From an uncultured Chloroflexota bacterium (GTDB lineage: Bacteria > Chloroflexota > Dehalococcoidia > Lucifugimonadales > CAJXCD01), in assembly GCA_913051545.1 (NCBI GenBank), contig CAJXCD010000001.1, forward strand, positions 62,001 to 126,000: a stretch of 64,000 nt of DNA, in the 5' to 3' direction. This document shows, piece by piece, positions 25,258 to 34,016 of this stretch (positions are counted from its first letter, which is position 1; each line of letters opens with the position of its first letter). The translations under genes were made by a program, and so were the position numbers. The notes beneath the pieces are model-generated. The model searched no databases. It saw nothing but the letters and a program-made list of their open reading frames with translations, and had not been told where the DNA came from.

Positions 25258-25839
25258 ATGACTAGTGCCGAATCCGGTTCCTTAAATCAGTCCGCCAGAC
25301 GAATTGAGGGGATTATTTTGGTTGATAAAGACAAGATAATAACAGCTGTAAATATTCTGCTAGAAGCACTGGGAGATGACCCTTCAAGGGAAGGTTTGGT
25401 AGAAACTCCCAGCAGAGTTTCCAAAATGTATTCGGATCTTTTTGCAGGTCTATCCGAAGATCCTAGTGAAGTACTTAACACAGGTTTTGATGAAGGACAT
25501 AATGGGTTAGTTACTTTACAAGATCTTCCTTTTTCTTCCATGTGTGAACACCATTTACTTCCATTCATAGGTACAGCTACAATCTCATATTTACCTAATG
25601 GCCGCATACTAGGTGCCAGTAAGCTAGGCAGAGCACTTGACATACTTTCCAAAAGACCTCAGTTGCAAGAGAGGATCACTAGCCAGTTAGCAGAGTTAAT
25701 CCACTCCACTCTTCGACCCAAAGGTGTCAGCGTAACCCTTAGCGCTGAACATATGTGTATGTCTATCCGGGGAATCAAAAAACCTGGCACAAGATTAGTG
25801 ACATCTATCCAAAAGGGTGTCTTGAAAAATCAATCATAA
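25258..25839 (+). CDS. folE: GTP cyclohydrolase I
   Basis: Converts GTP to 7,8-dihydroneopterin triphosphate, first step to folates and pterins; 193 residues. Zinc/catalytic motifs are SMCEHHLLPF and SAEHMCMSIRGI, and EALGDDPSREGLVETPSRV is the family N-terminal signature. Two starts are possible: ATG 25258 lacks a ribosome-binding site, while TTG 25318 has GAGGGG at 25306-25311 and would give 173 residues beginning near VDKDKIITAV. I give the longer form and flag the shorter as well supported. It is divergent from glyA across 216 bp. Confidence 0.93.
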   Translation: MTSAESGSLNQSARRIEGIILVDKDKIITAVNILLEALGDDPSREGLVETPSRVSKMYSDLFAGLSEDPSEVLNTGFDEGHNGLVTLQDLPFSSMCEHHLLPFIGTATISYLPNGRILGASKLGRALDILSKRPQLQERITSQLAELIHSTLRPKGVSVTLSAEHMCMSIRGIKKPGTRLVTSIQKGVLKNQS

Positions 25840-25877
25840 ATATAAAACACTGACTCCAACAAACAGATTGATCAGTA

Positions 25878-26855
25878 ATGAATAACCTTGTGAAATTAAA
25901 TGATTTCCAAGAGTATGCTGTTGCCTGGGAAGATATAAAAGGTTCGTGTTTCACAAACGAACTTTTCATCACCCCGCTGTGGCAAGAGATTTGGTTCAAA
26001 TATTTTGGTGCTGATTCGGAACTACTTATTCTCAGCCTTCATGAAAACGACATTACGGTAGGTATAGCACCTCTAATAAACAAAAGTGGGTCCGTAACGT
26101 TTATAGGCGATACTGATCTCTGTGACTATTCTGACTTTATAGTAAGTAGAAACAAAAAAAATATTTTCTATGAGAAGTTGCTTCATTACCTACACGATAT
26201 AGAATGGCATTCTTTAGATCTTAAATCGATTCCTCAAGAATCCCCCACATTGGATTTTTTACCCAAGCTCGCTACTGATTTAGGGTATACCTATACCATA
26301 TCCAAAGAAAGTGCAGCGCCGATGACCGTCCTGCCTAACAATTGGGATGAATTTCTTTTAAATCTAAGTAAGAAAAGTCGTCATGAACTCAAAAGAAAGT
26401 TGCGGCGTATAGAGAATGCCGGATCAGTGAAACATATAAACTACACAGACCCCCTCGAAATACAAAGAAATATGGATGACTTTTTTAGATTGCATAAATC
26501 AAGCAGTGTCGCCAAATTAGAATTTATGTCGGGTGAAAAAGAAAATTTCTTCAGGGATGTTGCTAATGCATTATCTCAAAAAAATCATTTAATACTCTCC
26601 TTTCTAGAAATCGATGGTGTTCGAGTATCCTCTTGTATAATTTTCGACTATGGAGACACGCGCCTGCTGTATAATAGTGGTTATGACCCATCTTATTCGG
26701 AATTCAGTGTGGGCTTAGTAAATAAGTCTCTGGCCATTAAGGAAGCGATTCTAGCTGGCAAATCTCACTTTGATTTCCTGAGAGGTGCTGAACGGTATAA
26801 ATATGAATTAGGTGGGAAAGACAGGTTTGTTTTTACACTAACCATCCAAAGGTAA
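25878..26855 (+). CDS. FemAB/CelD-like GNAT acyltransferase
   Basis: 325 residues. The C-terminal half has the BioF2-like (CelD) acetyltransferase features: KSRHELKRKLRRIE near residue 170, an intervening FFRLHKSS, and the final SHFDFLRGAERYKYELGG that is typical of this GNAT subgroup. Such proteins are associated with polysaccharide, cell-envelope or lipid modification; the substrate here is unknown. It starts 38 bp after folE and precedes a GT4 glycosyltransferase and a CpsB-like phosphatase, which supports a surface-polymer role. An upstream Shine-Dalgarno sequence is not obvious. Confidence 0.75.
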   Translation: MNNLVKLNDFQEYAVAWEDIKGSCFTNELFITPLWQEIWFKYFGADSELLILSLHENDITVGIAPLINKSGSVTFIGDTDLCDYSDFIVSRNKKNIFYEKLLHYLHDIEWHSLDLKSIPQESPTLDFLPKLATDLGYTYTISKESAAPMTVLPNNWDEFLLNLSKKSRHELKRKLRRIENAGSVKHINYTDPLEIQRNMDDFFRLHKSSSVAKLEFMSGEKENFFRDVANALSQKNHLILSFLEIDGVRVSSCIIFDYGDTRLLYNSGYDPSYSEFSVGLVNKSLAIKEAILAGKSHFDFLRGAERYKYELGGKDRFVFTLTIQR

Positions 26856-26972
26856 TGCTTTAAGTAGATTGACACTAATATAATCTCTTTCATTCGCAGA
26901 TTACTGAATGGAATAAAAAAATATTCAAATTTGTAGCCAGAATATAGCAATAATATATAGCCACAGCGACAA

Positions 26973-28196
26973 ATGAAGAATTTAGCCTTTATAAGTATGC
27001 ATGCATGCCCCCTAGCTCGCCTTGGAGAAAAAGACAGCGGGGGCCTAAATGTGTATGTGCTGCAAACTGCTAAATACCTGAGTAATAGAGGGTACAACAT
27101 AGACATATTTACTAGGGCACACGATCCCCAAGATCAACACGTGATAAACGTAAGCGATGCAGTTCGCGTCATACATATAGAAGCAGGCTCTCATGAGTCT
27201 CTGAAAAGTGAATTACCTAGTTTAGTTTCTGATTTCCAAGAAAATTTAGAACTGTTTAAACTTGAATATAATTTAAATTATGAACTTATTCATTCTCACT
27301 ATTGGCTGTCAGGACAAGTCGGTTTATCTTTGAGTGAACGCTGGCAAATACCACATATTACCACCTTCCACACCCTAGCTTTAACCAAACTACAAGCCAG
27401 AATAGGAGAAATTGAACCTGCAATAAGAGAACTTACAGAATCCAAAATAGCACGAAATGCAGATGCAATTATCGTATCAACTTCCGAAGAAAAACATGCC
27501 CTGACAAGACTTTATAACGTGCATCCTGATCGGATCGAAGTGGTAACTGCAGGAGTAGATCTTGAGAGATTCCATCCTATTGACAAATATTTAGCTCGAA
27601 AGACCATCGAAATTTCCGAGTCCAATATAATTCTTTCTGTAGGAAGAATTGATCCATTGAAGGGCGTAGACATTTTGATTAAAGCAATCTCAATGATGGA
27701 TAATACGGCCGACACCAAGGTACTAATAGTCGGTGGAGAACCGGAATCAGGCAATGAGTTAAGTAAACTTATTAACCTCTCGAATAAGCTAGGACTCAAT
27801 GACATTCTTCGGTTCGAAGGGACCGTAAATCAGGATATGCTTCCGATTTATTACAGTGCATCAGATATATTTGTGATGCCTTCCTACTACGAAAGCTTTG
27901 GCCTAGTTGCCTTGGAAGCAATGGCTTGTGGTGTACCAGTAGTTGCCTCTAGAGTAGGTGGACCTAAATTATTAATTAACCAGGGAGGAAATGGATACTT
28001 AATTCCTTGGGTTTGCCCAGAACCATTTTCTGAAAAATTAGAGATATTGCTCTCTAACAAAATACTTAGGGAAAAAATGGCCAACGCATCCATATCTACA
28101 GCAAGAAATCTAGATTGGAACAATACGGTGAATAAATTATCTAACATCTATTGTTCACTCACTCCTAATAATAAATTAGATGTGATAGGGGCCTAA
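26973..28196 (+). CDS. GT4-family glycosyltransferase
   Basis: Retaining glycosyltransferase of two Rossmann domains (GT-B), 407 residues. The N-terminal acceptor domain begins ISMHACPLARLGEKDSGG, close to MshA/sucrose-phosphate-synthase types, with SHYWLSGQVG and TTFHTLALTK. The donor domain contains SVGRIDPLKGVDILIKA and the E-x7-E motif in YESFGLVALEAMACG. The best family guess is a D-inositol-3-phosphate glycosyltransferase (MshA)-like enzyme or a related retaining glycosyltransferase; mycothiol synthesis cannot be claimed without mshB/C. It sits between the FemAB-like and CpsB-like genes. Confidence 0.86.
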   Translation: MKNLAFISMHACPLARLGEKDSGGLNVYVLQTAKYLSNRGYNIDIFTRAHDPQDQHVINVSDAVRVIHIEAGSHESLKSELPSLVSDFQENLELFKLEYNLNYELIHSHYWLSGQVGLSLSERWQIPHITTFHTLALTKLQARIGEIEPAIRELTESKIARNADAIIVSTSEEKHALTRLYNVHPDRIEVVTAGVDLERFHPIDKYLARKTIEISESNIILSVGRIDPLKGVDILIKAISMMDNTADTKVLIVGGEPESGNELSKLINLSNKLGLNDILRFEGTVNQDMLPIYYSASDIFVMPSYYESFGLVALEAMACGVPVVASRVGGPKLLINQGGNGYLIPWVCPEPFSEKLEILLSNKILREKMANASISTARNLDWNNTVNKLSNIYCSLTPNNKLDVIGA

Positions 28197-28266
28197 CTAC
28201 ACATACACTATCAACTATAATGCGTCCCAATCCTTGATGTTTCCATTCTAAAGAAAGTATTTGCGA

Positions 28267-29049
28267 ATGTACTACGATTTGCATGCCCATATACTCCCCA
28301 ATGTAGATGATGGGCCTACAGAGATAGAAGATGCGCTCCAAATGGCCAAGATATCGGCAGATAATGGTACGAAAATAATTCTGGCTACCCCTCACCGTAA
28401 AGATGTGGCAGAAAAATCTTCAGTTTTACACATTAAAGAGCTAGCAAATTCCTTTAACTCCTTACTACAGGAAAACGGAATTAACCTACAATTGTTATTG
28501 GGGATGGAAAATCACTTGGACTTAGAGTTACCGGAGGACTTCTCGAATGGGAAAGCCTTACCAATTAATAACACAAAATATGCACTGGTAGAAATGCCCT
28601 TCTTTGGCCATCCCAATTATCTTGAAGAGGTGCTATTCCAAATTCAGCTTCAAGGCATCACTCCCATACTTGCACACCCAGAAAGGATAGAAGCAGTCCA
28701 ATTGAATCCAAGGCTACTTGTGAACTTCGTGGATAGAGGCATGCTTAGCCAAGTAACTGCAGGAAGTGTCGTTGGGCATTTCGGCGGGAATGTAAAGAAG
28801 CTCACATTGAAGCTACTTAAAATGGGACTAGTACACATATTGGCCTCTGACACACATTTCCATACCGGACCTAGGTCACCAATACTTATAGAGGGATTAC
28901 AAGCAGCAACATCAGTAATAGGACAAAAGAAAGCCTTAGCCATGATAACCACAACTCCAAAAGCAGTTTTAGAAGGGAATCCTGTGATCTTGCCACAAAT
29001 ACAAATTGACTCGCCAAAGCAAAGTTGGTGGAAAATGTGGAACAGATAG
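28267..29049 (+). CDS. PHP-domain tyrosine phosphatase, CpsB/YwqE-like
   Basis: Metal-dependent phosphatase of the PHP fold, 260 residues from ATG 28267 (a TTG at 28261 is also possible). The metal ligands are in DLHAHILPNVDDGP, the CpsB-family ATPH, the central LAHPERIEA, and ASDTHF near the C-terminus. CpsB/YwqE proteins dephosphorylate tyrosine kinases controlling capsule or exopolysaccharide length. No kinase gene is in the window. Its position after a GT4 enzyme supports a polysaccharide link. It converges on tmk with 4 bp between stops. Confidence 0.85.
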   Translation: MYYDLHAHILPNVDDGPTEIEDALQMAKISADNGTKIILATPHRKDVAEKSSVLHIKELANSFNSLLQENGINLQLLLGMENHLDLELPEDFSNGKALPINNTKYALVEMPFFGHPNYLEEVLFQIQLQGITPILAHPERIEAVQLNPRLLVNFVDRGMLSQVTAGSVVGHFGGNVKKLTLKLLKMGLVHILASDTHFHTGPRSPILIEGLQAATSVIGQKKALAMITTTPKAVLEGNPVILPQIQIDSPKQSWWKMWNR

Positions 29050-29053
29050 GTAT

Positions 29054-29752
29054 TTACATCTTAGACCCAATCCCTCTACTGTATAACGCGCGAGAAACAT
29101 GCTCCCACACTGTGTCAGCAATTTTTTCTGTGCTTCCCACGGCATTAATTACTCTCCATCGATCAGGATCTTTAGACGAAATTTCCAAATACCCATTCCG
29201 TACTTTTTCATGAAATTCAATGTTCTTTTTTTCAAAACGCTGAGTCCCTTGTGGATCAATTCTAGACCCCTGATTTGAATATTCCTCCCGTTGACCATCT
29301 TCATGATTAAAATTATGACGCACTCTATTCAATCCATTTGCTGGACTGCAATCCAGAAGAAAAGTAATATCAGGCTTGAGGCCTTCAGCAGCAAGGTCAT
29401 TAACAGAATTGAGTAATTCGAGCGGAATATCCCGCCCATACCCTTGGTATGCCACGGTGGAATCTATAAATCGATCTGCTATTACAATACAGTGAGGTCT
29501 AGTTAAAGCCGGTTTAATAACCTCATTAACTAGAATATTTCTAGAAGCCGCAAATAAGAACAATTCTGCAGGAGAAGGGACTTCATTTTCCCTCTCCATT
29601 TTCAACCATCTCCTTAAATACTCCCCCAGAGAAGTCGATCCAGGCTCATATACAGACACCACGTCAAAGCCATCGGCCTTAAGACGACTAGCGAGTTTGC
29701 CTACTTGGGTTGACTTCCCAGTACCTTCCCCACCTTCAAAAGAAACTAACAT
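29054..29752 (-). CDS. tmk: Thymidylate kinase
   Basis: Phosphorylates dTMP to dTDP; 232 residues. The P-loop GGEGTGKST is at residues 7-15, the DRF motif in VIADRFIDSTVAYQGYGR holds the substrate, and the lid region is rich in basic residues (NRVRHNFNHEDGQR). This lid is longer than average, adding about 15 residues. It lies 23 bp downstream of the R3H ATPase gene on the same strand, a single operon with pdxS-pdxT possible. Confidence 0.93.
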   Translation of the reverse strand: MLVSFEGGEGTGKSTQVGKLASRLKADGFDVVSVYEPGSTSLGEYLRRWLKMERENEVPSPAELFLFAASRNILVNEVIKPALTRPHCIVIADRFIDSTVAYQGYGRDIPLELLNSVNDLAAEGLKPDITFLLDCSPANGLNRVRHNFNHEDGQREEYSNQGSRIDPQGTQRFEKKNIEFHEKVRNGYLEISSKDPDRWRVINAVGSTEKIADTVWEHVSRALYSRGIGSKM

Positions 29753-29775
29753 ATGTTCTCTCTAAGCATGACATA

Positions 29776-31359
29776 TTATTGACGATAAATGGTCACATGT
29801 CGACTTGGTCCTTGCCCAGTGCTAGATGAAGAAAACCCATGCTTTTCTGCAACCTGATGTTGTAAACGACGGATATATGAACCTTGAGGATTAAGTCCAG
29901 CCATGGTATCCCCTCCGTCTACTTTTATAGCGGCTTTCTCTGCCTCTTTTATCGCCTTAGAAATTTCCCCTTCAGACACATATGACTTACGACCTGTAGA
30001 TAACGTCCTAAAAAATTGCTGAATCTGAGCTAATGTATTTTTTCTAAGCACATAAACAGGTTTCCCAATTTCTTCAGCTTGTACCAGAGCACGGGTCCTC
30101 CTCCTATAGAAATTCTTTGTTGTCAGCAATAAATCTGCATTCGCAATATCAGTAACCAATTCTATTGCATCTAAACCATTCTGAACCACCTGTTGAAGTT
30201 TTCCCTTATTTACTCCATATGGTAATATTCGAGTGGTCACAATCGAGTTATCAGCATTTCCACCACCCTTATCTACTTTAGCATTTAAGGCCCCGTCAAA
30301 AGAAAGAGATTTATCCATACCTTTATCGCCATTCGCGTCAAATAACCTAGTCTGCTGTTCTGGATAAGAGACCCGAACGTTCCCTGTGCTATCAATTGTT
30401 CTAAGTTCTGGTCTTGTTCCATAACCACGCAAAATAGAGTCTACTACCCTCGAAACATCCGAATGTACGGCCACACTACTCCATCCATGTATCTCTACAA
30501 GACTCTGAAAAGTTGGAGGTGACCTGCGTTCCAATATGGTTTTTTTAGTTCTGCGTCGACGAGCTTCTATATCACCAAGTGTAACGCTCTCAATTCCGCC
30601 AACTAGATCAGATAAGGTTGGGTTGAGTATCAGATTTTCGAGAGTATTACCATGAGCTGTAGCAACAAGCTGCACTCCTCTTTCAGCTATAGTACGTGCT
30701 GCATTTGCTTCCAATTCAGTACCTATTTCATCAATAATGATCACCTGAGGCATATGATTTTCAACGGCCTCTATCATCAAGGCATGTTGTGCTACGGGTG
30801 AAGGGACCTGCATACGACGAGCTTTCCCAATACCTGAATGGGGAATATCTCCATCGCCAGCTATTTCATTTGAAGTGTCTACAACCATTACCCTTTTACA
30901 CGCCTCGTCTGCCAAGACTCTAGCAACCTCTCTAAGCATCGTTGTTTTACCAACACCTGGCCTTCCAAGCAACAATACACTGTTACCTGACATTATCAGA
31001 TCTTTAACAATGTTTACCGTACCGTGAACTGCCCTCCCCACGCGGATCGTAAGCCCAATGATGTTATCGCCACGATTACGTATTGCTGAGATACGATGAA
31101 GAGTCCGTTCAATACCCGCCCTATTATCATCCCCAAAGTCACTTATACGTTGAGTTACATATTGAATATCTTCTGTGTTCACTTCTCTCGAAAGTAAAGT
31201 GATATTCTCGCCAAGAAATCTCGCCTCAGGTTCCCGTCCGAGATCTAAAATGATTTCTAAAAGTTCATCGTACCCACCGTGCTCATTAATAGCATCAACC
31301 ATACCATCCGGAAGCAATTCCAATATCAACCCTAGATCCATATCTACGAAATCATTCAT
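29776..31359 (-). CDS. SpoIIIAA/Ycf45-like AAA ATPase with C-terminal R3H domain
   Basis: 527-residue ATPase. The P-loop GRPGVGKTT is at 132-140, Walker B QVIIIDEIGTELEA near 208, and the segment VDTSNEIAGDGDIPH between them is the SpoIIIAA/Ycf45 signature. The C-terminal part (about 450-527) holds an R3H-type single-strand nucleic-acid-binding fold ending SRHVTIYRQ. A central linker of about 100 residues is low in similarity. Biochemical function in non-sporulating bacteria is unknown. It lies between pdxT and tmk on the minus strand, an arrangement without an obvious metabolic theme. Confidence 0.85.
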   Translation of the reverse strand: MNDFVDMDLGLILELLPDGMVDAINEHGGYDELLEIILDLGREPEARFLGENITLLSREVNTEDIQYVTQRISDFGDDNRAGIERTLHRISAIRNRGDNIIGLTIRVGRAVHGTVNIVKDLIMSGNSVLLLGRPGVGKTTMLREVARVLADEACKRVMVVDTSNEIAGDGDIPHSGIGKARRMQVPSPVAQHALMIEAVENHMPQVIIIDEIGTELEANAARTIAERGVQLVATAHGNTLENLILNPTLSDLVGGIESVTLGDIEARRRRTKKTILERRSPPTFQSLVEIHGWSSVAVHSDVSRVVDSILRGYGTRPELRTIDSTGNVRVSYPEQQTRLFDANGDKGMDKSLSFDGALNAKVDKGGGNADNSIVTTRILPYGVNKGKLQQVVQNGLDAIELVTDIANADLLLTTKNFYRRRTRALVQAEEIGKPVYVLRKNTLAQIQQFFRTLSTGRKSYVSEGEISKAIKEAEKAAIKVDGGDTMAGLNPQGSYIRRLQHQVAEKHGFSSSSTGQGPSRHVTIYRQ

Positions 31360-31454
31360 TTATCTATATCCTAATCCCCTATATACCCTAAATAGATGGT
31401 GAAACTAAATTTGATTAACATTAAAGAATCGGTAACAATTGCAGTTGTGGAAAA

Positions 31455-32036
31455 TCAGCCGGACCCCTCCACTATATCCATAAATAATCGATGTATTCGA
31501 TCATCATTCGTCAATTCAGGGTGAAAAGATGTAGCAAGGATATGTCCCTGCCTAACAGCCACAGGGAAACCATTTTCAATTGAAGCCAAAATTTTAACCA
31601 TCGCTCCACAATTTTTTACAATAGGAGCCCGGATGAATATAGCAGGGAACGGCGGACCCTGAACCCCAGCGATATCTATATCCAACTCAAAGCTATGAAT
31701 TTGACGTCCAAATGCGTTCCGGCTAACTTCAATATCCATCAAATTGAGTGGCGATGGGCGTGATTCCGTTAAACGATTTGCTAGTACAATCATACCGGCG
31801 CAGGTCCCCCACACTGGTAAGCCAGAGTTTACTTCATCAATCAACGTGTCCCTGAGCTGAAATTTATCTATCAGCTGAACTATTGTAGTACTCTCCCCGC
31901 CCGGAATAATTAAACCGTCTATCCCTGAAAGATGGCTTCTAACCCGAATCTCTCTGGAATTTACACCTAGCCTTAACAAAGCTTCCTTGTGTTCATGAAA
32001 ATCGCCTTGGATCGCAAGTACACCTACCGTAGGCAT
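31455..32036 (-). CDS. pdxT: PLP synthase glutaminase subunit
   Basis: Class I glutamine amidotransferase subunit that feeds ammonia to PdxS; 193 residues from ATG 32036. The nucleophile is Cys79 in VWGTCAGM and the catalytic His-x-Glu is in TSFHPELTNDD. The start begins PTVGVLAIQGDFHEH, the usual family N-terminus; the upstream GTG at 32045 would only add three residues. The start lies next to the pdxS stop at 32039, indicating translational coupling. Confidence 0.95.
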   Translation of the reverse strand: MPTVGVLAIQGDFHEHKEALLRLGVNSREIRVRSHLSGIDGLIIPGGESTTIVQLIDKFQLRDTLIDEVNSGLPVWGTCAGMIVLANRLTESRPSPLNLMDIEVSRNAFGRQIHSFELDIDIAGVQGPPFPAIFIRAPIVKNCGAMVKILASIENGFPVAVRQGHILATSFHPELTNDDRIHRLFMDIVEGSG

Positions 32037-32038
32037 GC

Positions 32039-32959
32039 CTACCACCCGCGCGACGCGAACTGCTCATCGGCCGAAATGGTATGAACATCCAACCCCGGCA
32101 TAGAATCCCCAAGACCTTTAGACAACTTAGCCAGTTCATCTGCATCTTCAAAATGGGTTGTTGCTCCAACGATTGCACTCGCCATAAGTTGAGGGTTTTC
32201 TGATTTAAATATCCCAGACCCAACAAACACTCCGTCCACACCTAACTGCATCATTAGCGCAGCATCAGCAGGAGATGCAATACCACCTGCCGCAAAATTA
32301 ACAACCGGCAATTTCCCTGTCCTATGAACTTCCTGAACAAGATCAAAAGGGGCGGACATATCCCTAGAAATCGCCATGAGTTCATCCTTATTCATTGTCT
32401 GTATACGCCTAATCTCCCCCATTACGGTACGAGCATGCCTTACCGCCTCAACAACATTCCCTGTTCCAGCTTCCCCTTTTGTACGTATCATAGACGCTCC
32501 TTCTCCAATGCGCCTTAAAGCTTCCCCTAAGTTTCGACATCCACACACAAAGGGCATTTTGAAAGAGTGTTTATCCACATGATTGTTTTCATCGGCCGGA
32601 GTGAGAACTTCAGATTCATCCACGTAATCAACACCCAAAGATTCTAATATTTGCGCCTCCACAAAATGGCCTATCCTGCATTTTGCCATCACGGGAATGC
32701 TTACTGCATCCATGATTTCAATGATTTTGGAGGGATCGGCCATTCGCGCAACCCCACCAGCTTTTCGAATATCCGAAGGAACTCTCTCAAGAGCCATTAC
32801 AGAAACAGCCCCCGCATCTTCCGCTATCTTGGCCTGATCAGCAGTTACGACGTCCATTATCACCCCACCCTTGAGCATTTGTGCTAAGCCAGCTTTCACC
32901 CGCCAAGTACCTGTCTTGGGAGAATTATTCGTGTCCTGAGATATGTGATCAATAGCCAT
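32039..32959 (-). CDS. pdxS: Pyridoxal 5'-phosphate synthase subunit
   Basis: TIM-barrel synthase that makes PLP from ribose 5-phosphate, glyceraldehyde 3-phosphate and ammonia (DXP-independent route); 306 residues. It has the phosphate-pocket and Schiff-base lysines: Lys93 in [14 protein letters not shown] (Lys81 in Bacillus), plus Asp36 in GGVIMDVV. The C-terminal [11 protein letters not shown] and the long variable tail agree with the family. GGAG lies before the ATG, and a promoter is seen at 33004-33033. The product serves GlyA and other PLP enzymes. Confidence 0.96.
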   Translation of the reverse strand: MAIDHISQDTNNSPKTGTWRVKAGLAQMLKGGVIMDVVTADQAKIAEDAGAVSVMALERVPSDIRKAGGVARMADPSKIIEIMDAVSIPVMAKCRIGHFVEAQILESLGVDYVDESEVLTPADENNHVDKHSFKMPFVCGCRNLGEALRRIGEGASMIRTKGEAGTGNVVEAVRHARTVMGEIRRIQTMNKDELMAISRDMSAPFDLVQEVHRTGKLPVVNFAAGGIASPADAALMMQLGVDGVFVGSGIFKSENPQLMASAIVGATTHFEDADELAKLSKGLGDSMPGLDVHTISADEQFASRGW

Positions 32960-33003
32960 AAGATACTCCGATCCTAAATCCTATAATGAAGTAATAGGAG
33001 GTC

Positions 33004-33033
33004 ATTATAACGTTGCAAAGTTTGGTCTGGCAA
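33004..33033 (-). promoter_or_regulatory. Sigma-70-like promoter of pdxS-pdxT
   Basis: Minus-strand TTGCCA (33033-33028), an 18-bp spacer and a perfect TATAAT (33009-33004), about 45 bp upstream of the pdxS start. It lies inside a pair of direct repeats, listed separately. Confidence 0.6.
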
Positions 33034-33072
33034 TTTGCACCGTCTAATTTTTCAGTTTGATTTGCAAAGTTT
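33013..33072. repeat. 11-bp direct repeat around the pdxS promoter
   Basis: TTGCAAAGTTT occurs at 33013-33023 and again at 33062-33072, 49 bp apart. The first copy lies within the promoter spacer and the second upstream of the -35. Direct repeats at this position are the kind of site used by PdxR/MocR-type regulators, but no such regulator is in the window. Confidence 0.5.
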
Positions 33073-33239
33073 CTGATCTATAATTTCTCACGAGAATCAA
33101 CATGGATGGCTATACTAGAATTAGGGATTATGCAATCGCAAACCCGGTGAGAAGCACCTGCAACTTCGTGGAATTGTCAAATATTAATTGCTCAGAGAAA
33201 CGAAACCATTCAGATACATCTATGGGTATATAACAACCA

Positions 33240-33986
33240 TCAATCTGGTTTCCAAAATCTTTCTTCCTCAACTTTATACCCAAGTGGAATCATTCTATCC
33301 TTCACATCTTCAATCATTTCGGGATGTCCACACGCATAAATCAAAGTGTCACTGGGAATCAATTCTGATTTATCTACGAAGGATTCAACCAAAGTATTGA
33401 CTCGTCCACCTTCGCCTTCCCAGCCCTTATTACGACTTTCTGAAGGCCTGCTAACAGTTGGTACGAAATTGATTGTTTCTGAATGATCTGTAGCTAGTTT
33501 CATCAATTCGTCGTAGTATCCAAATTCGTCCTTATAACTCGCACCATGCAGCAGATAAAACTTATTATCGCTTTCTGGCATCCGATACAAAAAATCTCGT
33601 AAAATACTTACGTACGGAACCACTCCCGTTACTGTGGAGATAAATACGTGATTGGGAAAACTTGGCTTTAGGGTAAATATCCCTTTTGCCCTCGGCCGTA
33701 TTGTAACGGAATCCCCAGGTCTCAGATCCCAAAGTAACGGAGTTAACTGTCCTTCTGGTAAAGGTACCAATTCGACGAATAATTCAATTGAATCCTCATG
33801 TGGAGCAGAAACAATAGAATAAGCCCTTTCTATCCCACCGGCTCCAATCGTGCAATACTGCCCCGGTTTGAACGTAAACCCCACAGGCTTCTCAATCCAA
33901 ATAAGCCACAAGTCCTCCGTAAGATCTACACGTCGAAGTATTTTGGATTCAGTCAGTTTAACTTTTTTTCTTTGAAAATTATTCAA
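33240..33986 (-). CDS. FNR-type NAD(P)H:flavin/ferredoxin oxidoreductase
   Basis: FAD- and NAD(P)-binding reductase of the ferredoxin-NADP reductase family, 248 residues. The FAD-binding motif RAYSIVSAP is near residue 54, the nucleotide-binding STVTGVVPYVSIL near 118, and the C-terminus ends in the aromatic YKVEEERFWKPD expected for this family. The start is TTG with AGGA upstream. It is the last gene of the operon nuoE-like, nuoF-like, nuoG/FDH-like, FNR (30 bp gap), so it may couple the complex to NADP(H) or ferredoxin. The exact electron partner is not deducible. Confidence 0.85.
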   Translation of the reverse strand: MNNFQRKKVKLTESKILRRVDLTEDLWLIWIEKPVGFTFKPGQYCTIGAGGIERAYSIVSAPHEDSIELFVELVPLPEGQLTPLLWDLRPGDSVTIRPRAKGIFTLKPSFPNHVFISTVTGVVPYVSILRDFLYRMPESDNKFYLLHGASYKDEFGYYDELMKLATDHSETINFVPTVSRPSESRNKGWEGEGGRVNTLVESFVDKSELIPSDTLIYACGHPEMIEDVKDRMIPLGYKVEEERFWKPD

Positions 33987-34016
33987 TCTACCATTCCTGT
34001 TTAAACTATTGCTCGG

